DNA from: Shewanella maritima
Lineage (GTDB): Bacteria > Pseudomonadota > Gammaproteobacteria > Enterobacterales > Shewanellaceae
Length of the DNA stretch: 64,000 bases
Reading direction: 5' to 3'
NCBI RefSeq assembly: GCF_004295345.1
Contig: NZ_CP036200.1
Location: forward strand, 248,001-312,000
Position numbers and translations under genes: made by a program. This document shows positions 28,546 through 38,874 of the stretch, piece by piece. The notes beneath the pieces are model-generated. The model was given only the letters and a program-made list of their open reading frames with translations. It ran no database searches and was not told where the DNA came from. How positions within the stretch are numbered: position 1 is the first letter of the stretch; each line of letters starts with the position of its first letter.

Positions 28546-28846
28546 TTAGTGCTTATTTCGAAGCATGTCCCGATAACCTTTTCGAAAATGGAATATCTCT
28601 GCGGTCAATATGTCTCCGCCATTGGCTAGCTTGGCTGAAAGGCTTGCTGTGCAAGCTGAGGTTTGGAATAACCCGCCGCCAACAAACTCAATAAGGTGTT
28701 GAATTGATTGCGGAGTAACACTCACTTCAACAGGTCGATATTTTGAACCACCTGAAGCGTCATTCATCCATGTAAAGTTAACAGTTAGGCTTTTAACTAA
28801 GCTAGGCGCCTGCTTGCCGCGTCCCCCTTGCTTACGTGCATCGGCC
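28546..28846 (-). pseudogene. C-terminal remnant of a phage/plasmid large polyvalent protein (LPD38-like)
   Basis: An open stretch with no good start of its own. It reads DARKQGGRGKQAPSL, then MNDASGGSKYRPVEVSVTP and SIQHLIEFVGGGL. This pattern (NDATGGS-RP-SPETLEHL-EF-TGG) is that of the LPD38 domain of very large polyvalent proteins in phages and mobile elements. Only the tail, about 95 residues, is left, ending RDMLRNKH. It follows the truncated integrase on the same strand, so both seem to be leftovers of one deleted element. The family match is from memory of the pattern, hence moderate confidence. Confidence 0.5.
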
Positions 28847-29032
28847 TAAACTTACTCGAACAGCTTTGCCGTTAAGCCTGCACCAGTACTGAAACATGAT
28901 GGAACCAATGGGTGTGACACGCTCGCTAAGGCCGTCACGATTTTTGATTCCTGGGCTGCCATTGTATGCACTGCCATTAATTGCAGGTAACTGCATGTCA
29001 GCTAAGGACACTTTAGGGGAGTCGGTGTACAT
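28832..29032 (-). pseudogene. N-terminal fragment of a tyrosine integrase
   Basis: 66 residues from ATG 29032. The segment GIKNRDGLSERVTPIGSI followed by FQYWCRLNGKAVRVSLGR is the Arm-type DNA-binding domain (DUF4102) found at the N-terminus of P4-like phage and island integrases. The frame then stops (TAA at about 28834), and the core-binding and catalytic domains with the R-H-R-Y residues are absent. It is therefore non-functional. It abuts the LPD38-like remnant with a frame change, as expected at a deletion junction. Confidence 0.7.
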
Positions 29033-29190
29033 TTTTATGAAACAACCTTAACCCCCAAGTTCCTAAATGTACGCAGATTGGCTTAATGCAAGATAAGTCA
29101 AAGTGAATTAAAATGATGAGAGCGCAACATTTTTAAAGCTTAAGCTATTTATTTAAGCGATTAAAACGAAGAAAAAGAAAGATCAAACAA

Positions 29191-30612
29191 ATGAATAAAA
29201 ACGATAGCGAGAGCCCGTCTATTTTTTGGCATGACTACGAGACCTTTGGTGCAAACCCAGCAAAAGACAGACCTTCCCAATTTGCGGGGATCAGAACCGA
29301 TTTAGATCTCAATATCATTGGCGAGCCAGAGACATTTTACTGCAAAATTGCTCCTGACTACCTTCCAGCACCCGAAGCAATATTAGTCACAGGGATCACC
29401 CCGCAACTAGCCAATCTTAAAGGCAGCCCAGAAGCTGAATTTATGGCGAAGATTAATCGTCTATTTGCCACGCCAAATACCTGTGTTGCTGGCTACAATT
29501 CGATTCGTTTTGACGATGAGGTCAGCCGCTATGGCTTTTATCGTAACTTTATCGACCCTTATGCACGTGAATGGCAACACGGCAACTCTCGTTGGGATAT
29601 TATTGATTTGGTCAGAGCCTGTTATGCGTTTAGACCTGAAGGTATTGAATGGCCAATGGGTGAAAACGGTGCACCAAGCTTTAAGCTAGAGCTACTCACC
29701 CAGGCAAATGGTTTAAGTCACGAGAAAGCCCACGACGCAATGTCAGATGTTTACGCCACCATTGATATGGCAAAGCTCATCAAGCAAAAGCAGCCTAAGT
29801 TGTTTGATTACTACTTTAACTTGCGCCGTAAACAAGCAGTAGCTGAACAAATTGATGTACTCAAAATGACGCCGCTAGTCCATGTGAGTAGTAAAATTAG
29901 CTCTGCCCAAGGGTGCACCACCTTAATAGCTCCCGTTGCGTACCACCCAACCAATAAAAATGCGGTTATTTGCGTTAACCTTGCTATGGATATTGAGCCT
30001 TTGCTGTCACTCACTCCAGAGGAAATCGTTGAGCGTATGTACACGCCAAGAGCGCAGCTCAACGAAGAGCAGCTACCGGTTGGCGTCAAGCTGGTGCACC
30101 TTAATAAGTGCCCATTTATTGGTCCAACAAAGCTACTTGATGAAAAAGTCTGTGATCACATTAATTTCGATATCGAATTTGCCAGAGAGCAATTTAGAAA
30201 GCTAAGGCAGAATACTGAAATTCGCGAGAAGCTAAATGCGGTATTTGAAATCGAATCAGACCGCGCTGAAATCACTGACCCTGATCTTATGCTCTACAGC
30301 GGCGGCTTCTTTAGCCCTGCGGATAAATCTAAAATGGAGATTATTCAGCGCACAGCCCCAGAGCACCTGGCAGCACTTGATCTGCAGTTTGAAGACCAAA
30401 GAATTAATCAAATGCTGTTTCGATATCGCGCACGGAATTATCCAGCAACCTTGTCTGATGAAGAATCGCTCAAATGGCGAGAGTTTTGCCAGCAACGCTT
30501 ATCAGATCCCGATTATGTGATAAACCTAGAAAACTTGGTCGAAGAAACCAGCCAAAATGAACACAAACAAAAATTACTAAAAGCCCTATTCCAATACCTA
30601 CAATCGTTATAG
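29191..30612 (+). CDS. sbcB: Exodeoxyribonuclease I
   Basis: Processive 3'-5' exonuclease on single-stranded DNA used in mismatch repair and recombination. 473 residues, close to E. coli ExoI (475). The DEDD exonuclease motifs are present: [12 protein letters not shown] (Exo I), [20 protein letters not shown] (Exo II) and [20 protein letters not shown] (Exo III, DEDDh). The SH3-like and helical C-terminal parts follow ([23 protein letters not shown]). AAAGAAAGA precedes the ATG. Cdd follows 23 bp downstream, probably in one operon. Confidence 0.96.
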   Translation: MNKNDSESPSIFWHDYETFGANPAKDRPSQFAGIRTDLDLNIIGEPETFYCKIAPDYLPAPEAILVTGITPQLANLKGSPEAEFMAKINRLFATPNTCVAGYNSIRFDDEVSRYGFYRNFIDPYAREWQHGNSRWDIIDLVRACYAFRPEGIEWPMGENGAPSFKLELLTQANGLSHEKAHDAMSDVYATIDMAKLIKQKQPKLFDYYFNLRRKQAVAEQIDVLKMTPLVHVSSKISSAQGCTTLIAPVAYHPTNKNAVICVNLAMDIEPLLSLTPEEIVERMYTPRAQLNEEQLPVGVKLVHLNKCPFIGPTKLLDEKVCDHINFDIEFAREQFRKLRQNTEIREKLNAVFEIESDRAEITDPDLMLYSGGFFSPADKSKMEIIQRTAPEHLAALDLQFEDQRINQMLFRYRARNYPATLSDEESLKWREFCQQRLSDPDYVINLENLVEETSQNEHKQKLLKALFQYLQSL

Positions 30613-30635
30613 TAAGTGAATACAAGGAAAGGAAT

Positions 30636-31529
30636 ATGCAAGATAGATTTGCACCTGCGTTAAACCAATTACCACAAGAATTAGCCACTGCCATCGTCCC
30701 GATTTTGAACGAGCAGTTTAATGGTCACATTAGCGCCGAGCAGCTAGCCAACTTAAGTGAGCAAACCAAGCTAGAAACTAATGAGTTGTTGCTTGCGCTA
30801 TTACCTATTGCGGCAGCACTAGCAAGCCCTGAACTCAGCCAGTTTTTTGTTGGCGCGATAGTCAAAGGTCGCTCAGGCAACATATATATGGGAGCCAACC
30901 TAGAACTTCCAGGTGAAGCACTGTTTCACACGGTACACGCCGAGCAAAGCGCTATTAGTCATGCTTGGCTTGCCGGTGAAAAACACATTGAAGCCATCAT
31001 TATTAACTTCAGCCCTTGTGGCCATTGTCGCCAATTCATCAATGAATTAATTGAGGGGCAAGATGTGACTATTCACCTTCCTAATCAAAGGCCACAAAAG
31101 CTGTCCCACTATCTGCCCTATGCTTTTGGTCCTGCAGATTTACAAGTGACTCAACCGTTATTGACTGAGCAGAACCTCAATTTTGTATTGCCTAGTGATG
31201 ACCCTGTTATCATTGAAGCGCTTGAGCAGCTCAATACTAGCTATGCTCCTTATACGCAAAGTCATGGCGCTGTCACACTGCAGATGGCTGATGGTAAAAT
31301 CCTTTGTGGACGATATGCTGAAAACGCCGCGTTTAATCCATCAATGCAACCAATGCAAATGGCGCTGACTAACCTTGTCCGCAGTAATTACCAATTCAGC
31401 GACATTAAACGCGCGGTACTAATCGAGTCTGCAGCAGGGAAAATTAGTTTAGTTGGTGCGGCAATGGATGCGCTTCATTCGGTCGCGGCTGTTGAGCTAG
31501 AGCATTTAGTGGCTGAGCCACAAACCTAG
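30636..31529 (+). CDS. cdd: Cytidine deaminase, dimeric type
   Basis: Deaminates cytidine and deoxycytidine to the uridine forms in pyrimidine salvage. 297 residues, matching the E. coli dimeric enzyme with duplicated domain. The N-terminal half has the zinc and catalytic motifs [12 protein letters not shown] (His ligand-type and catalytic Glu) and [12 protein letters not shown] (two Cys ligands). The C-terminal half (residues 185-290) is the degenerate copy. AAGGAAAGGA lies just before the ATG. Followed by a terminator. Confidence 0.96.
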   Translation: MQDRFAPALNQLPQELATAIVPILNEQFNGHISAEQLANLSEQTKLETNELLLALLPIAAALASPELSQFFVGAIVKGRSGNIYMGANLELPGEALFHTVHAEQSAISHAWLAGEKHIEAIIINFSPCGHCRQFINELIEGQDVTIHLPNQRPQKLSHYLPYAFGPADLQVTQPLLTEQNLNFVLPSDDPVIIEALEQLNTSYAPYTQSHGAVTLQMADGKILCGRYAENAAFNPSMQPMQMALTNLVRSNYQFSDIKRAVLIESAAGKISLVGAAMDALHSVAAVELEHLVAEPQT

Positions 31530-31607
31530 TGCGACTCAACGAGTAAAGCTATTTATAGGCTAAAGCTATTAGCATATTTGCTTTGTTGCAAACGGTCATA
31601 GTAAAAA

Positions 31608-31634
31608 TAAAGGACAGCATTTGCTGTCCTTTTG
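31608..31634 (+). terminator. Terminator after sbcB-cdd
   Basis: AAAGGACAGCA and TGCTGTCCTTT form a perfect 11-bp stem with a TT loop, followed by TTTGTTTTG. Its symmetry allows it to serve the facing gene as well. Confidence 0.85.
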
Positions 31635-31685
31635 TTTTGTTAATAAGCAGTGCTGTACGACTAACTCGTTGACATACAAACTCAG

Positions 31686-32561
31686 TTAACTGCGAGTTTT
31701 CTCTAAACGCGCCATTAAGCTTGATGTGTCCCAGCGATTGCCTTTCATTGCTTGCACTTCTGAATAGAATTGATCCACAAGCGCGGCGACAGGTAAATGA
31801 CTGCCATTTCTGCGCGCTTCTTCAAGCGCGATGCCTAAATCTTTGCGCATCCAATCGATAGCAAATCCAAAGTCATACTCGCCTTCCCACATGGTTTGAT
31901 AGCGATTTTCCATTTGCCAGCTTTGCGCGGCGCCTTTGCTGATAACCTCAACAACCTTAGGGCCGTCTAAGCCGGCGCTGCGAGCAAAATGCAGTCCTTC
32001 TGCCAAACCTTGAACCACCCCGGCAATGCAAATTTGGTTCACCATTTTGGTTAACTGACCACTGCCCACTTCACCCAGCAGCTCTGCGCAGCGGCTGTAT
32101 GCGTCAATGACAGGTTTAACCTGATCAAAATCTTTTTGTTCACCACCCATCATCACAGTTAGTACGCCGTTTTCAGCACCAGCTTGACCGCCAGATACAG
32201 GCGCATCCATAAAGCGAATATTATTTTTGGCAAGTTTGGTCGCTAGCTCTCTGGCGACATCGGCAGATGCTGTTGTGTGATCGACTAAAATACTGCCACT
32301 TTTCATGCTTTGAGCGACACCATGTTCACCAATCACCACCTGACGCAAGTCATCATCGTTACCAACACAAGTGAACACGATGTCTTGCTCTGCAGCAGCC
32401 TGTTTTGGCGTTGACGCAAACTCACCGCCATATTGAGCAACCCACTTTTCCGCTTTAGCGGTAGTACGATTGTATACAGTAACTTGATGGCCGTTTTCTT
32501 GTAGAAAACCCGCCATCGGGTAGCCCATTACTCCTAGGCCAATGAATGCAACCTTTGCCAT
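31686..32561 (-). CDS. NAD(P)-dependent beta-hydroxyacid dehydrogenase
   Basis: 291 residues of the 3-hydroxyisobutyrate dehydrogenase / tartronate semialdehyde reductase family. The N-terminal Rossmann motif is AFIGLGVMGYPMAGFLQ (about 5-21) followed by VTVYNRT, which suggests NADP rather than NAD. The substrate motif DAPVSGGQAGAENG and the catalytic-lysine segment GQLTKMVNQICIAG are present. It starts 12 bp after the thioesterase gene on the same strand. The substrate is not determined; it may be a semialdehyde or succinic-type acid. Confidence 0.88.
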   Translation of the reverse strand: MAKVAFIGLGVMGYPMAGFLQENGHQVTVYNRTTAKAEKWVAQYGGEFASTPKQAAAEQDIVFTCVGNDDDLRQVVIGEHGVAQSMKSGSILVDHTTASADVARELATKLAKNNIRFMDAPVSGGQAGAENGVLTVMMGGEQKDFDQVKPVIDAYSRCAELLGEVGSGQLTKMVNQICIAGVVQGLAEGLHFARSAGLDGPKVVEVISKGAAQSWQMENRYQTMWEGEYDFGFAIDWMRKDLGIALEEARRNGSHLPVAALVDQFYSEVQAMKGNRWDTSSLMARLEKTRS

Positions 32562-32572
32562 GCCATCCTCTT

Positions 32573-33061
32573 TTAGTCTATGGTCGGTTTTACGTGCGCT
32601 TCCATTTCTGCGCCAATACGTTTACGCATATCCATTAGGCGCAGCGCACTGTCACGTAAACGAATGTCTTCTTCTGCTTCAGGTATCCACTCGGGTACAG
32701 GAGTGGGTTTACCTTCGTCGTCGACAGCTACCATAATCACAATACAATGTGTGGTCAATTGACGTTCGGCATTTTTGGGATCGCCAGCTTGTACATCAAT
32801 TGCCACATGCATCGAGGTGGCACCGGTATAAATTATCTTGCCAGTAACCTCAACAATATTGCCTACATGAATTGGCTTAACAAAACGAATACCACCTGCA
32901 TATGCCGTAATGCAGTATTTACCACTCCAACCTGCAGCCGTTGCATATGCCGCAAGGTCAATCCACTTCATTACTGCGCCGCCGTGAACCTTACCACCAA
33001 AGTTAACATCCGCAGGTTCGGCTAAAAACCGTAAAGTAAGCTCTCTATCTTGACCCGCCAT
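32573..33061 (-). CDS. Acyl-CoA thioesterase, hotdog family
   Basis: 162 residues of the single-hotdog acyl-CoA hydrolase type (YciA/BFIT-like). The start ATG at 33061 (MAGQDRELTLRFLAEPAD) has GAGGGG five bases upstream; a start at 33082 would put that site inside the gene. The motif ADVNFGGKVHGGAVMKWID has the catalytic Asn/Asp-type region of the fold, followed by RFVKPIHVGNIVEVTG. It lies between fabF and the dehydrogenase gene but is separated from fabF by a terminator. Confidence 0.87.
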   Translation of the reverse strand: MAGQDRELTLRFLAEPADVNFGGKVHGGAVMKWIDLAAYATAAGWSGKYCITAYAGGIRFVKPIHVGNIVEVTGKIIYTGATSMHVAIDVQAGDPKNAERQLTTHCIVIMVAVDDEGKPTPVPEWIPEAEEDIRLRDSALRLMDMRKRIGAEMEAHVKPTID

Positions 33062-33111
33062 CGTCGCCCCTCTATTTGTCATACAATTACTGTTAAGTTC
33101 AGTATACCTAT

Positions 33112-33137
33112 AAAAAAAGCGCGTAACGCGCTTTTTT
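33112..33137 (-). terminator. Terminator of the fatty-acid operon
   Basis: AAAAAAGCGCG TAA CGCGCTTTTTT: a strong symmetrical hairpin 40 bp after the fabF stop codon. It probably ends the yceD-to-fabF transcription unit. Confidence 0.9.
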
Positions 33138-33175
33138 AATTGAATTATTCGATAGTGACGATTAATTGCTTGCTA

Positions 33176-34414
33176 TTAGACCTTCTTGAACATCAACGAA
33201 CCGTTGGTGCCACCAAAACCAAATGAATTGCATAAAGCGTAATCAAAACTATGTTTGCGCGACGTGTGTGCAACGAAATCCAAATCACAACCTTCATCTG
33301 GATTATCCAGGTTAATGGTTGGAGGTACATGTTGATCGCGTAGTGCAAGTACAGTGAAGATAGCCTCAACCGCACCAGCTGCACCTAGCAAGTGACCAGT
33401 CATTGATTTGGTTGAGCTAACTAACAGATTGTAAGCATGCTCATCAAATACAGATTTAACAGCTGCAGCCTCAGCTTTATCACCCGCAGGTGTTGATGTG
33501 CCGTGCGCGTTAATGTAACCCACTTCGGTCTTAGCAACGCCTGAATCTTTAATCGCATTTTCCATTGCTGCAGCGGCACCTGCACCATCGGCTGGAGGTG
33601 AAGTCATGTGGAATGCATCGCCGCTCATACCAAAGCCCACAAGCTCAGCGTAAATTTTTGCGCCGCGCGCTTTAGCGTGCTCATATTCTTCAACAATCAT
33701 CATGCCTGCGCCATCGCCAATAACAAAGCCATCGCGGTCTTTGTCCCATGGGCGGCTTGCCGCTTTTGGATCGTCATTACGAGTAGAAAGCGCTTTTGCT
33801 GAGCCAAAACCACCTACACCAAGTGGACAAGTCACATCTTCACTACCGCCTGCAACCATCACATCAGCGTCGCCATAAGCGATGGTACGCGCAGCAAAAC
33901 CGATGTTATGCACGCCCGTAGTACAAGCGGTTGTTACAGCAAAATTCGGACCTGTCATGCCATACTTAATCGACATATGGCCGGCAATCATATTAATAAT
34001 CGTGCTTGGTACGAAAAATGGAGAAACCTTGCGAGGACCGCCTTTTAATAATGCACTGTGGTTTTGCTCAATCAACCACATACCGCCCATACCAGCGCCA
34101 ATCGCAGTACCAACGCGGCTAGGGTCTAATGCGCTCATATCAAGACCTGAGTCATTCATAGCTTGGATGCCAGCTGCCATACCATACTGAATGAACAGAT
34201 CCATTTTGCGCGCGTCTTTTTTCGATAAGTATTGTTCTATATCGAAATTTTTAACTGAGCCGCTAAAGCGGGTGCCATATTCGGTAGCATCAAATTTGGT
34301 GATAGGCTCGATGCCACTTTGGCCAGCAAGCAATGCTTGCCAAGAGGTGTCCACATCATTACCAACTGGGGTGATTAACCCTAAGCCAGTAATCACTACG
34401 CGACGTTTAGACAT
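33176..34414 (-). CDS. fabF: 3-oxoacyl-ACP synthase II
   Basis: Condensing enzyme for fatty-acid elongation, active on acyl-ACP plus malonyl-ACP. 412 residues from ATG 34414 ([20 protein letters not shown]), which follows GAAGG; a 13-residue longer start at 34453 is unlikely. The active-site nucleophile is in [12 protein letters not shown], the first histidine in [13 protein letters not shown], the lysine in [14 protein letters not shown] (with the second His) and [12 protein letters not shown] ends the fold. Last gene of the cluster, after acpP. Confidence 0.96.
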   Translation of the reverse strand: MSKRRVVITGLGLITPVGNDVDTSWQALLAGQSGIEPITKFDATEYGTRFSGSVKNFDIEQYLSKKDARKMDLFIQYGMAAGIQAMNDSGLDMSALDPSRVGTAIGAGMGGMWLIEQNHSALLKGGPRKVSPFFVPSTIINMIAGHMSIKYGMTGPNFAVTTACTTGVHNIGFAARTIAYGDADVMVAGGSEDVTCPLGVGGFGSAKALSTRNDDPKAASRPWDKDRDGFVIGDGAGMMIVEEYEHAKARGAKIYAELVGFGMSGDAFHMTSPPADGAGAAAAMENAIKDSGVAKTEVGYINAHGTSTPAGDKAEAAAVKSVFDEHAYNLLVSSTKSMTGHLLGAAGAVEAIFTVLALRDQHVPPTINLDNPDEGCDLDFVAHTSRKHSFDYALCNSFGFGGTNGSLMFKKV

Positions 34415-34551
34415 GGTAATTACCTTCATTGTGATGAACCAACGTAAAAGCAATCAAGAAACAGCATAATGAATTTTACGTTGATGGTGTTTTATCGGGG
34501 TTTAAACAAAAACAGGCGGCATAATTGCCGCCTGTTTCTGAGAATTCTGGA

Positions 34552-34785
34552 TTACTGATTCTTAGAAACGTAATCGATCGCTGCTTGAACAGTGGTGATC
34601 TTTTCAGCTTCTTCATCTGGGATCTCAGTGTCAAACTCTTCTTCAAGAGCCATAACTAGTTCCACGGTGTCTAGAGAATCTGCACCTAAATCGTCTACAA
34701 AAGAAGCAGCTGATTTAACGTCTTCTTCTTTAACGCCTAGTTGCTCGATGATGATTTTCTTTACACGTTCTTCGATGTTGCTCAT
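34552..34785 (-). CDS. acpP: Acyl carrier protein
   Basis: 77 residues. Ser37 in [18 protein letters not shown] carries the 4'-phosphopantetheine arm. Highly acidic, as usual. It lies between fabG and fabF, the normal arrangement, with about 137 bp to fabF and 160 bp after fabG. Those two larger gaps suggest additional promoters, as in E. coli, where acpP has its own. Confidence 0.98.
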   Translation of the reverse strand: MSNIEERVKKIIIEQLGVKEEDVKSAASFVDDLGADSLDTVELVMALEEEFDTEIPDEEAEKITTVQAAIDYVSKNQ

Positions 34786-34946
34786 TAGTTCTCTTTCCTA
34801 TTCAAATTACGCACTTGCGTAAGATTGCGAGTAGTTTATTAGATTGAGGTAACATTGCAAGTATAGATTCTGTGGTCTAACCACAAATTTACAATTTCAA
34901 TGCTACCCATGTTACTCAAAAATTTGGCATGTTACTGCCAATCGCT

Positions 34947-35687
34947 TTAAACCATATACATACCGCCGTTCACATGCAAGGTTTCACCTGTAATGTAAGC
35001 GGCTGAATCTGAGGCTAAAAACAATACTGCATTGGCAATTTCTTGCGCTTGCCCTAATCTCTCCATAGGTACTTGCGACATGATAGCTTGTTGCTGATCT
35101 TCTGTCAGCTCATCAGTCATATCGGTTTGGATAAACCCTGGAGCAATAGCATTCACTGTTATTTGACGAGATGCAACCTCCTTCGCAAGAGATTTTGTAA
35201 ATCCAATCAAACCGGCTTTCGCTGCGCAATAGTTAACTTGGCCTGGATTACCCATAGTACCGACTACAGAGCCAATGCTGATAATACGACCTTGACGTTT
35301 TTTCATCATAGAACGCATCACTGGCTTAGTTAGCTTAAATAATGACGTTAGATTTGTGTCAATGATGTCTTGCCACTCATCATCTTTCATACGCATCATT
35401 AAGTTATCACGAGTGATACCAGCATTATTCACTAGAATATCGACATCGCCAGCTTTTTCTTTGATCTCAGTATATAAATCGGCCACTGATTGACTATCTG
35501 TGACGTTGAGCACCATTCCAAACCCTGTTTCACCTAGGTAGGCTTGAATTGCAGCGGCGCCCTTTTCACTGGTTGCGGTACCAATGACGGTTGCACCAGC
35601 CTTTTGAAGTGTTTCAGCAATAGCACGGCCAATACCGCGGCTAGCGCCAGTCACTAGAGCAATTTTGCCCTCTACAGAAAATGACAT
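34947..35687 (-). CDS. fabG: 3-oxoacyl-ACP reductase
   Basis: NADPH-dependent reduction of beta-ketoacyl-ACP. 246 residues from ATG 35687 (MSFSVEGKIALVTGASRG), with AAGGA six bases before. The short-chain dehydrogenase motifs are TGASRGIGRAI (cofactor binding), NNAGITRDNLMMRM, Ser in ISIGSVVG and YCAAKAG (Tyr-xxx-Lys). The C-terminus ETLHVNGGMYMV is typical for FabG. The stop of fabD is 11 bp upstream. Confidence 0.97.
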   Translation of the reverse strand: MSFSVEGKIALVTGASRGIGRAIAETLQKAGATVIGTATSEKGAAAIQAYLGETGFGMVLNVTDSQSVADLYTEIKEKAGDVDILVNNAGITRDNLMMRMKDDEWQDIIDTNLTSLFKLTKPVMRSMMKKRQGRIISIGSVVGTMGNPGQVNYCAAKAGLIGFTKSLAKEVASRQITVNAIAPGFIQTDMTDELTEDQQQAIMSQVPMERLGQAQEIANAVLFLASDSAAYITGETLHVNGGMYMV

Positions 35688-35697
35688 GAAAATTCCT

Positions 35698-36624
35698 TTA
35701 TTCAGTAAGAGCTGCAAACGAAGCATTGTCGTTTACAGGTTTTGCTTTAATTGATTTGTTGATTCTTTTTGTAAGACCCGCAAGCACTTTGCCAGGGCCA
35801 CACTCTGCCATTTGAGTAACACCTTGCTCTGCCATGTACTCAACGGTTTCGCTCCAACGCACAGGGCAATATAACTGACGTACTAATGCATCTTTAATTG
35901 CATCACCGTCTGTTAGCGTTGCAACGTCAACGTTATTAATAACAGAGATAGTCGGCGCATTAAAATTAATTGCTTTTAATGCAACGGCGAGTCTATCTGC
36001 GGCAGGTTTCATTAGCGCACAATGCGATGGTACGCTCACTGGCAGAGCAACCGCCATTTTCGCGCCCGCAGCTTTACATGCATCAGCTGCGCGCTCTACC
36101 GCGTGCTTCTCACCAGCAATCACGACTTGACCTGGGCTGTTGAAGTTAACTGGGCTAACAACGTCACCTTGAGCCGACTCTTCACAAGCTTTAGCAATCG
36201 CATCATTATCTAGACCGATAATTGCGAACATAGCACCTGTGCCTGCAGGAACCGCTTGCTGCATTAGTTGACCACGTAGTTCAACCAATTTAACGGCGTC
36301 GGTAAACTCAATGACACCAGCACACACAAGCGCAGAGTATTCACCTAAACTGTGGCCAGCAAGAAAGTCTGGCATAGGCTTGTCAGCTGCAAGGTAAGCG
36401 CGCCAAATTGCGACGCTTGCCGTCAATAATGCAGGCTGAGTTTTATCTGTTTCATTTAGCTTTTCAGCAGGGCCTTGCTGAACTAACTCCCATAAGTCAT
36501 AACCCAGTGCTTCACTTGCCTCGGCAAATGTTTGTGCGACAACTGGTTGTGACTCAGCAAGTTCAGCAAGCATACCGACAGCTTGAGAACCTTGGCCTGG
36601 GAAAACAAATGCTAATTTTTCCAT
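35698..36624 (-). CDS. fabD: Malonyl-CoA:ACP transacylase
   Basis: Loads malonyl groups on ACP. 308 residues. The catalytic serine is in LAGHSLGEYSALVCAG; the N-terminus FVFPGQGSQAVGMLAEL, the RGQLMQQAVP motif (Arg of malonyl binding) and the histidine region VSVPSHCALMKPAA are all present. Between fabH (50 bp upstream) and fabG. Confidence 0.97.
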   Translation of the reverse strand: MEKLAFVFPGQGSQAVGMLAELAESQPVVAQTFAEASEALGYDLWELVQQGPAEKLNETDKTQPALLTASVAIWRAYLAADKPMPDFLAGHSLGEYSALVCAGVIEFTDAVKLVELRGQLMQQAVPAGTGAMFAIIGLDNDAIAKACEESAQGDVVSPVNFNSPGQVVIAGEKHAVERAADACKAAGAKMAVALPVSVPSHCALMKPAADRLAVALKAINFNAPTISVINNVDVATLTDGDAIKDALVRQLYCPVRWSETVEYMAEQGVTQMAECGPGKVLAGLTKRINKSIKAKPVNDNASFAALTE

Positions 36625-36674
36625 GTGTATATACCTGTTTGTTGTTATTTTTAGTCGTATAAAGACCAGTCAAA

Positions 36675-37634
36675 TTAGAACTTAACTAGCGCACTGCCCC
36701 AGGCAAAACCTGCACCAAACGCTTCAAGTAATAACATGTGACCGCGCTGAATACGTCCATCGCGCACTGCTTCATCTAATGCGATAGGTACTGACGCAGC
36801 AGAGGTATTACCATGCTTCGCTAGCGTCAACACCACCTTATCTAAACTCATGTCGAGTTTCTTCGCAGTGGCTTTAATAATTCTAAAGTTAGCCTGATGT
36901 GGCACTAACCAGTCGATTTCAGATTTATCGACATTATTGATCTTCAATGTCTCAGTTACCACATTAGACAATTGTGTCACCGCGACTTTAAATACATCAT
37001 TGCCTTTCATGGTCATATAGCCCACGGCTTCTGAGCTTTCATTAGCGCGTGGAGGGAATGAGCATTTAAGCAAATCGCCTTGGCTACCGTCAGCATAGAT
37101 ATGGGTATTGATAATACCTGGAGTATCGCTTGTACCAATAACAGCAGCGCCAGCACCGTCACCAAATAATATGACAGTGGTTCTGTCATCTGGTTCACAT
37201 AAACGTGAAAGCACATCGGCGCCAATGACTAATACTTTTTTAGCCGCGCCATTTTTAACAAATTGATCAGCAACTGACAGAGCGTAAACAAAACCTGAGC
37301 AAGCTGCAGCTACGTCAAAAGCAGGAATGTTTTTTATGCCTAACATGGCTTGTATTTCACATGCCGCTGCAGGAAATGCGTTCGGCGCTGATGTGGTGCC
37401 GCATACAATCATGTCGAGTTCACTTGGGTCAACACCCGCCATTTCTAGCGCATTTAGTGCAGCCTGATAACCCATGGTTGATACCGACTCATCTTGAGCG
37501 GCAATACGGCGTTCAGAAATACCAGTACGTTCAACAATCCATTGGTCACTGGTTTCGACCATTTTTTCGAGATCTTGGTTACTTCTAACCTGTGCAGGCA
37601 GGTAACTGCCCGTTCCGAGAATTTTTGTGTGCAT
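36675..37634 (-). CDS. fabH: 3-oxoacyl-ACP synthase III
   Basis: Initiates fatty-acid synthesis by condensing acetyl-CoA with malonyl-ACP. 319 residues, typical. The catalytic Cys is in [18 protein letters not shown]; the His in [12 protein letters not shown]; the Asn in [16 protein letters not shown]. The start [20 protein letters not shown] is normal. It begins 8 bp after the end of plsX. Confidence 0.97.
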   Translation of the reverse strand: MHTKILGTGSYLPAQVRSNQDLEKMVETSDQWIVERTGISERRIAAQDESVSTMGYQAALNALEMAGVDPSELDMIVCGTTSAPNAFPAAACEIQAMLGIKNIPAFDVAAACSGFVYALSVADQFVKNGAAKKVLVIGADVLSRLCEPDDRTTVILFGDGAGAAVIGTSDTPGIINTHIYADGSQGDLLKCSFPPRANESSEAVGYMTMKGNDVFKVAVTQLSNVVTETLKINNVDKSEIDWLVPHQANFRIIKATAKKLDMSLDKVVLTLAKHGNTSAASVPIALDEAVRDGRIQRGHMLLLEAFGAGFAWGSALVKF

Positions 37635-37642
37635 AAAAAAGA

Positions 37643-38670
37643 TCAGCTATTGATGTCTAAAAGTATCGACTCCAGACGATCATTAATCATATCTGGTAGA
37701 CGACGTTGCGCTTCAGTTGCCGCTAGATTTATTGCTTGTAAAAAGGCAGCTTCATCAGCGTTTCCATGACTCTTTACTACTATTCCGCGCAATCCTATCA
37801 GACTTGCTCCGTTATAGTGGTCGGGGTTCATCTTGCTGAGAACACTTTGAATTCTAGGCGCTATTAATTTGGACAATAAGCGAACAATTAGACCGTCTTT
37901 AAGGCCATTTTTGAGCTGGTGCACTAAGAGTTTAGCGATACCCTCAGAAGTTTTAAGCGTGATGTTACCCACGAATCCATCGCACACAATCACATCAACA
38001 TTACCGGTATAGATTTCATCACCTTCGACAAAACCAACATAATTTAATTGATCGGTATGTTGCAAAATCTGCCCTGCTTGCTGAACTTGGTCATTGCCTT
38101 TTATCTCTTCAATGCCGACATTCAATAGCGCAACCTTTGGTTGAGGGTTCTTGTGAATGGCTTCATACAACACGCTACCCATCACCGCATACTGAAACAG
38201 AGTCTCAGAGTCACAGGCGACATTAGCGCCAAGATCTAGCAAGTAAACAGGTTTGGCTGTAACTGCTGGCAGACAAGACACCAACGCTGGACGGTCAATA
38301 CCAGGCAACATCTTCAAAATGATTTTCGACATTGCCATTAACGCACCCGTATTACCGGCGCTTACGCACGCGGCAGCGCGGCCATCTTTAACTAACTCGA
38401 GCGCTAAACGCATTGAGCTGTTTTTACGGAAACGCAAAGCATGGATCGGTCTATCACACATGGTCACAACTTCGGTGGTGTGAATGATCTCGATACGGGA
38501 AGTAACTTCTGGGGAGACACCTTTAAGGTGTGGATTTATTTCGGCTTCGTTACCCACCAAAATAAATTTTAGAAATGCTTGAGATTTCAATGCCTGCACG
38601 GCGGCAGGCACTGTGATGTGGGGGCCATGATCGCCCCCATCGTATCTAACGCAAGCGTCAGACTATTCAT
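37643..38670 (-). CDS. plsX: Phosphate acyltransferase PlsX, with a one-base frameshift near the N-terminus
   Basis: PlsX converts acyl-ACP to acyl-phosphate for phospholipid synthesis. The first frame runs from ATG 38670 as [11 protein letters not shown] and then meets a run of five C (plus strand) at 38634-38638. Here the expected [19 protein letters not shown] needs one more base: ATG GGG GGC GAT CAT GGC. Downstream, from 38611, the correct frame continues to the normal end ([32 protein letters not shown]). Without correction the protein would be 22 residues long, or would start from an internal GTG lacking the conserved GGDHGP motif. It lies in the intact rpmF-plsX-fabH order, so a sequencing or assembly error is plausible. 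The stop codon and the rest look normal. Confidence 0.85.
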
Positions 38671-38685
38671 AAGGCTAGCAACAAA

Positions 38686-38856
38686 TTACTTGTTGATTAC
38701 CTTTTTACCGCGGTAGAAACCGTCAGCAGTCACGTTGTGACGTAAGTGTAGTTCACCGCTAGTTGCGTCTACAGATAGTTGAGCAGTGCTCAATGCATCA
38801 TGTGAACGGCGCATACCGCGCTTAGAACGAGATTTTTTATTCTGTTGTACAGCCAT
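38686..38856 (-). CDS. rpmF: 50S ribosomal protein L32
   Basis: 56 residues: [17 protein letters not shown], then [20 protein letters not shown], then [19 protein letters not shown]. This is a zinc-free L32, since the usual CxxC motifs are absent. It lies between yceD (18 bp upstream) and plsX (15 bp downstream), the standard order. AGGAGA lies upstream of the ATG. Confidence 0.97.
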   Translation of the reverse strand: MAVQQNKKSRSKRGMRRSHDALSTAQLSVDATSGELHLRHNVTADGFYRGKKVINK

Positions 38857-38874
38857 TTGACCTGTCTCCTACGA

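Noticed and set aside
28255..28629. 124-residue plus-strand frame with seven-residue repeats (LVLPIC-type)
   Set aside because: The repeats follow from the 21-bp DNA period, the frame has no ribosome site and it overlaps the remnant of the opposite strand. I keep the DNA array and do not claim a gene.
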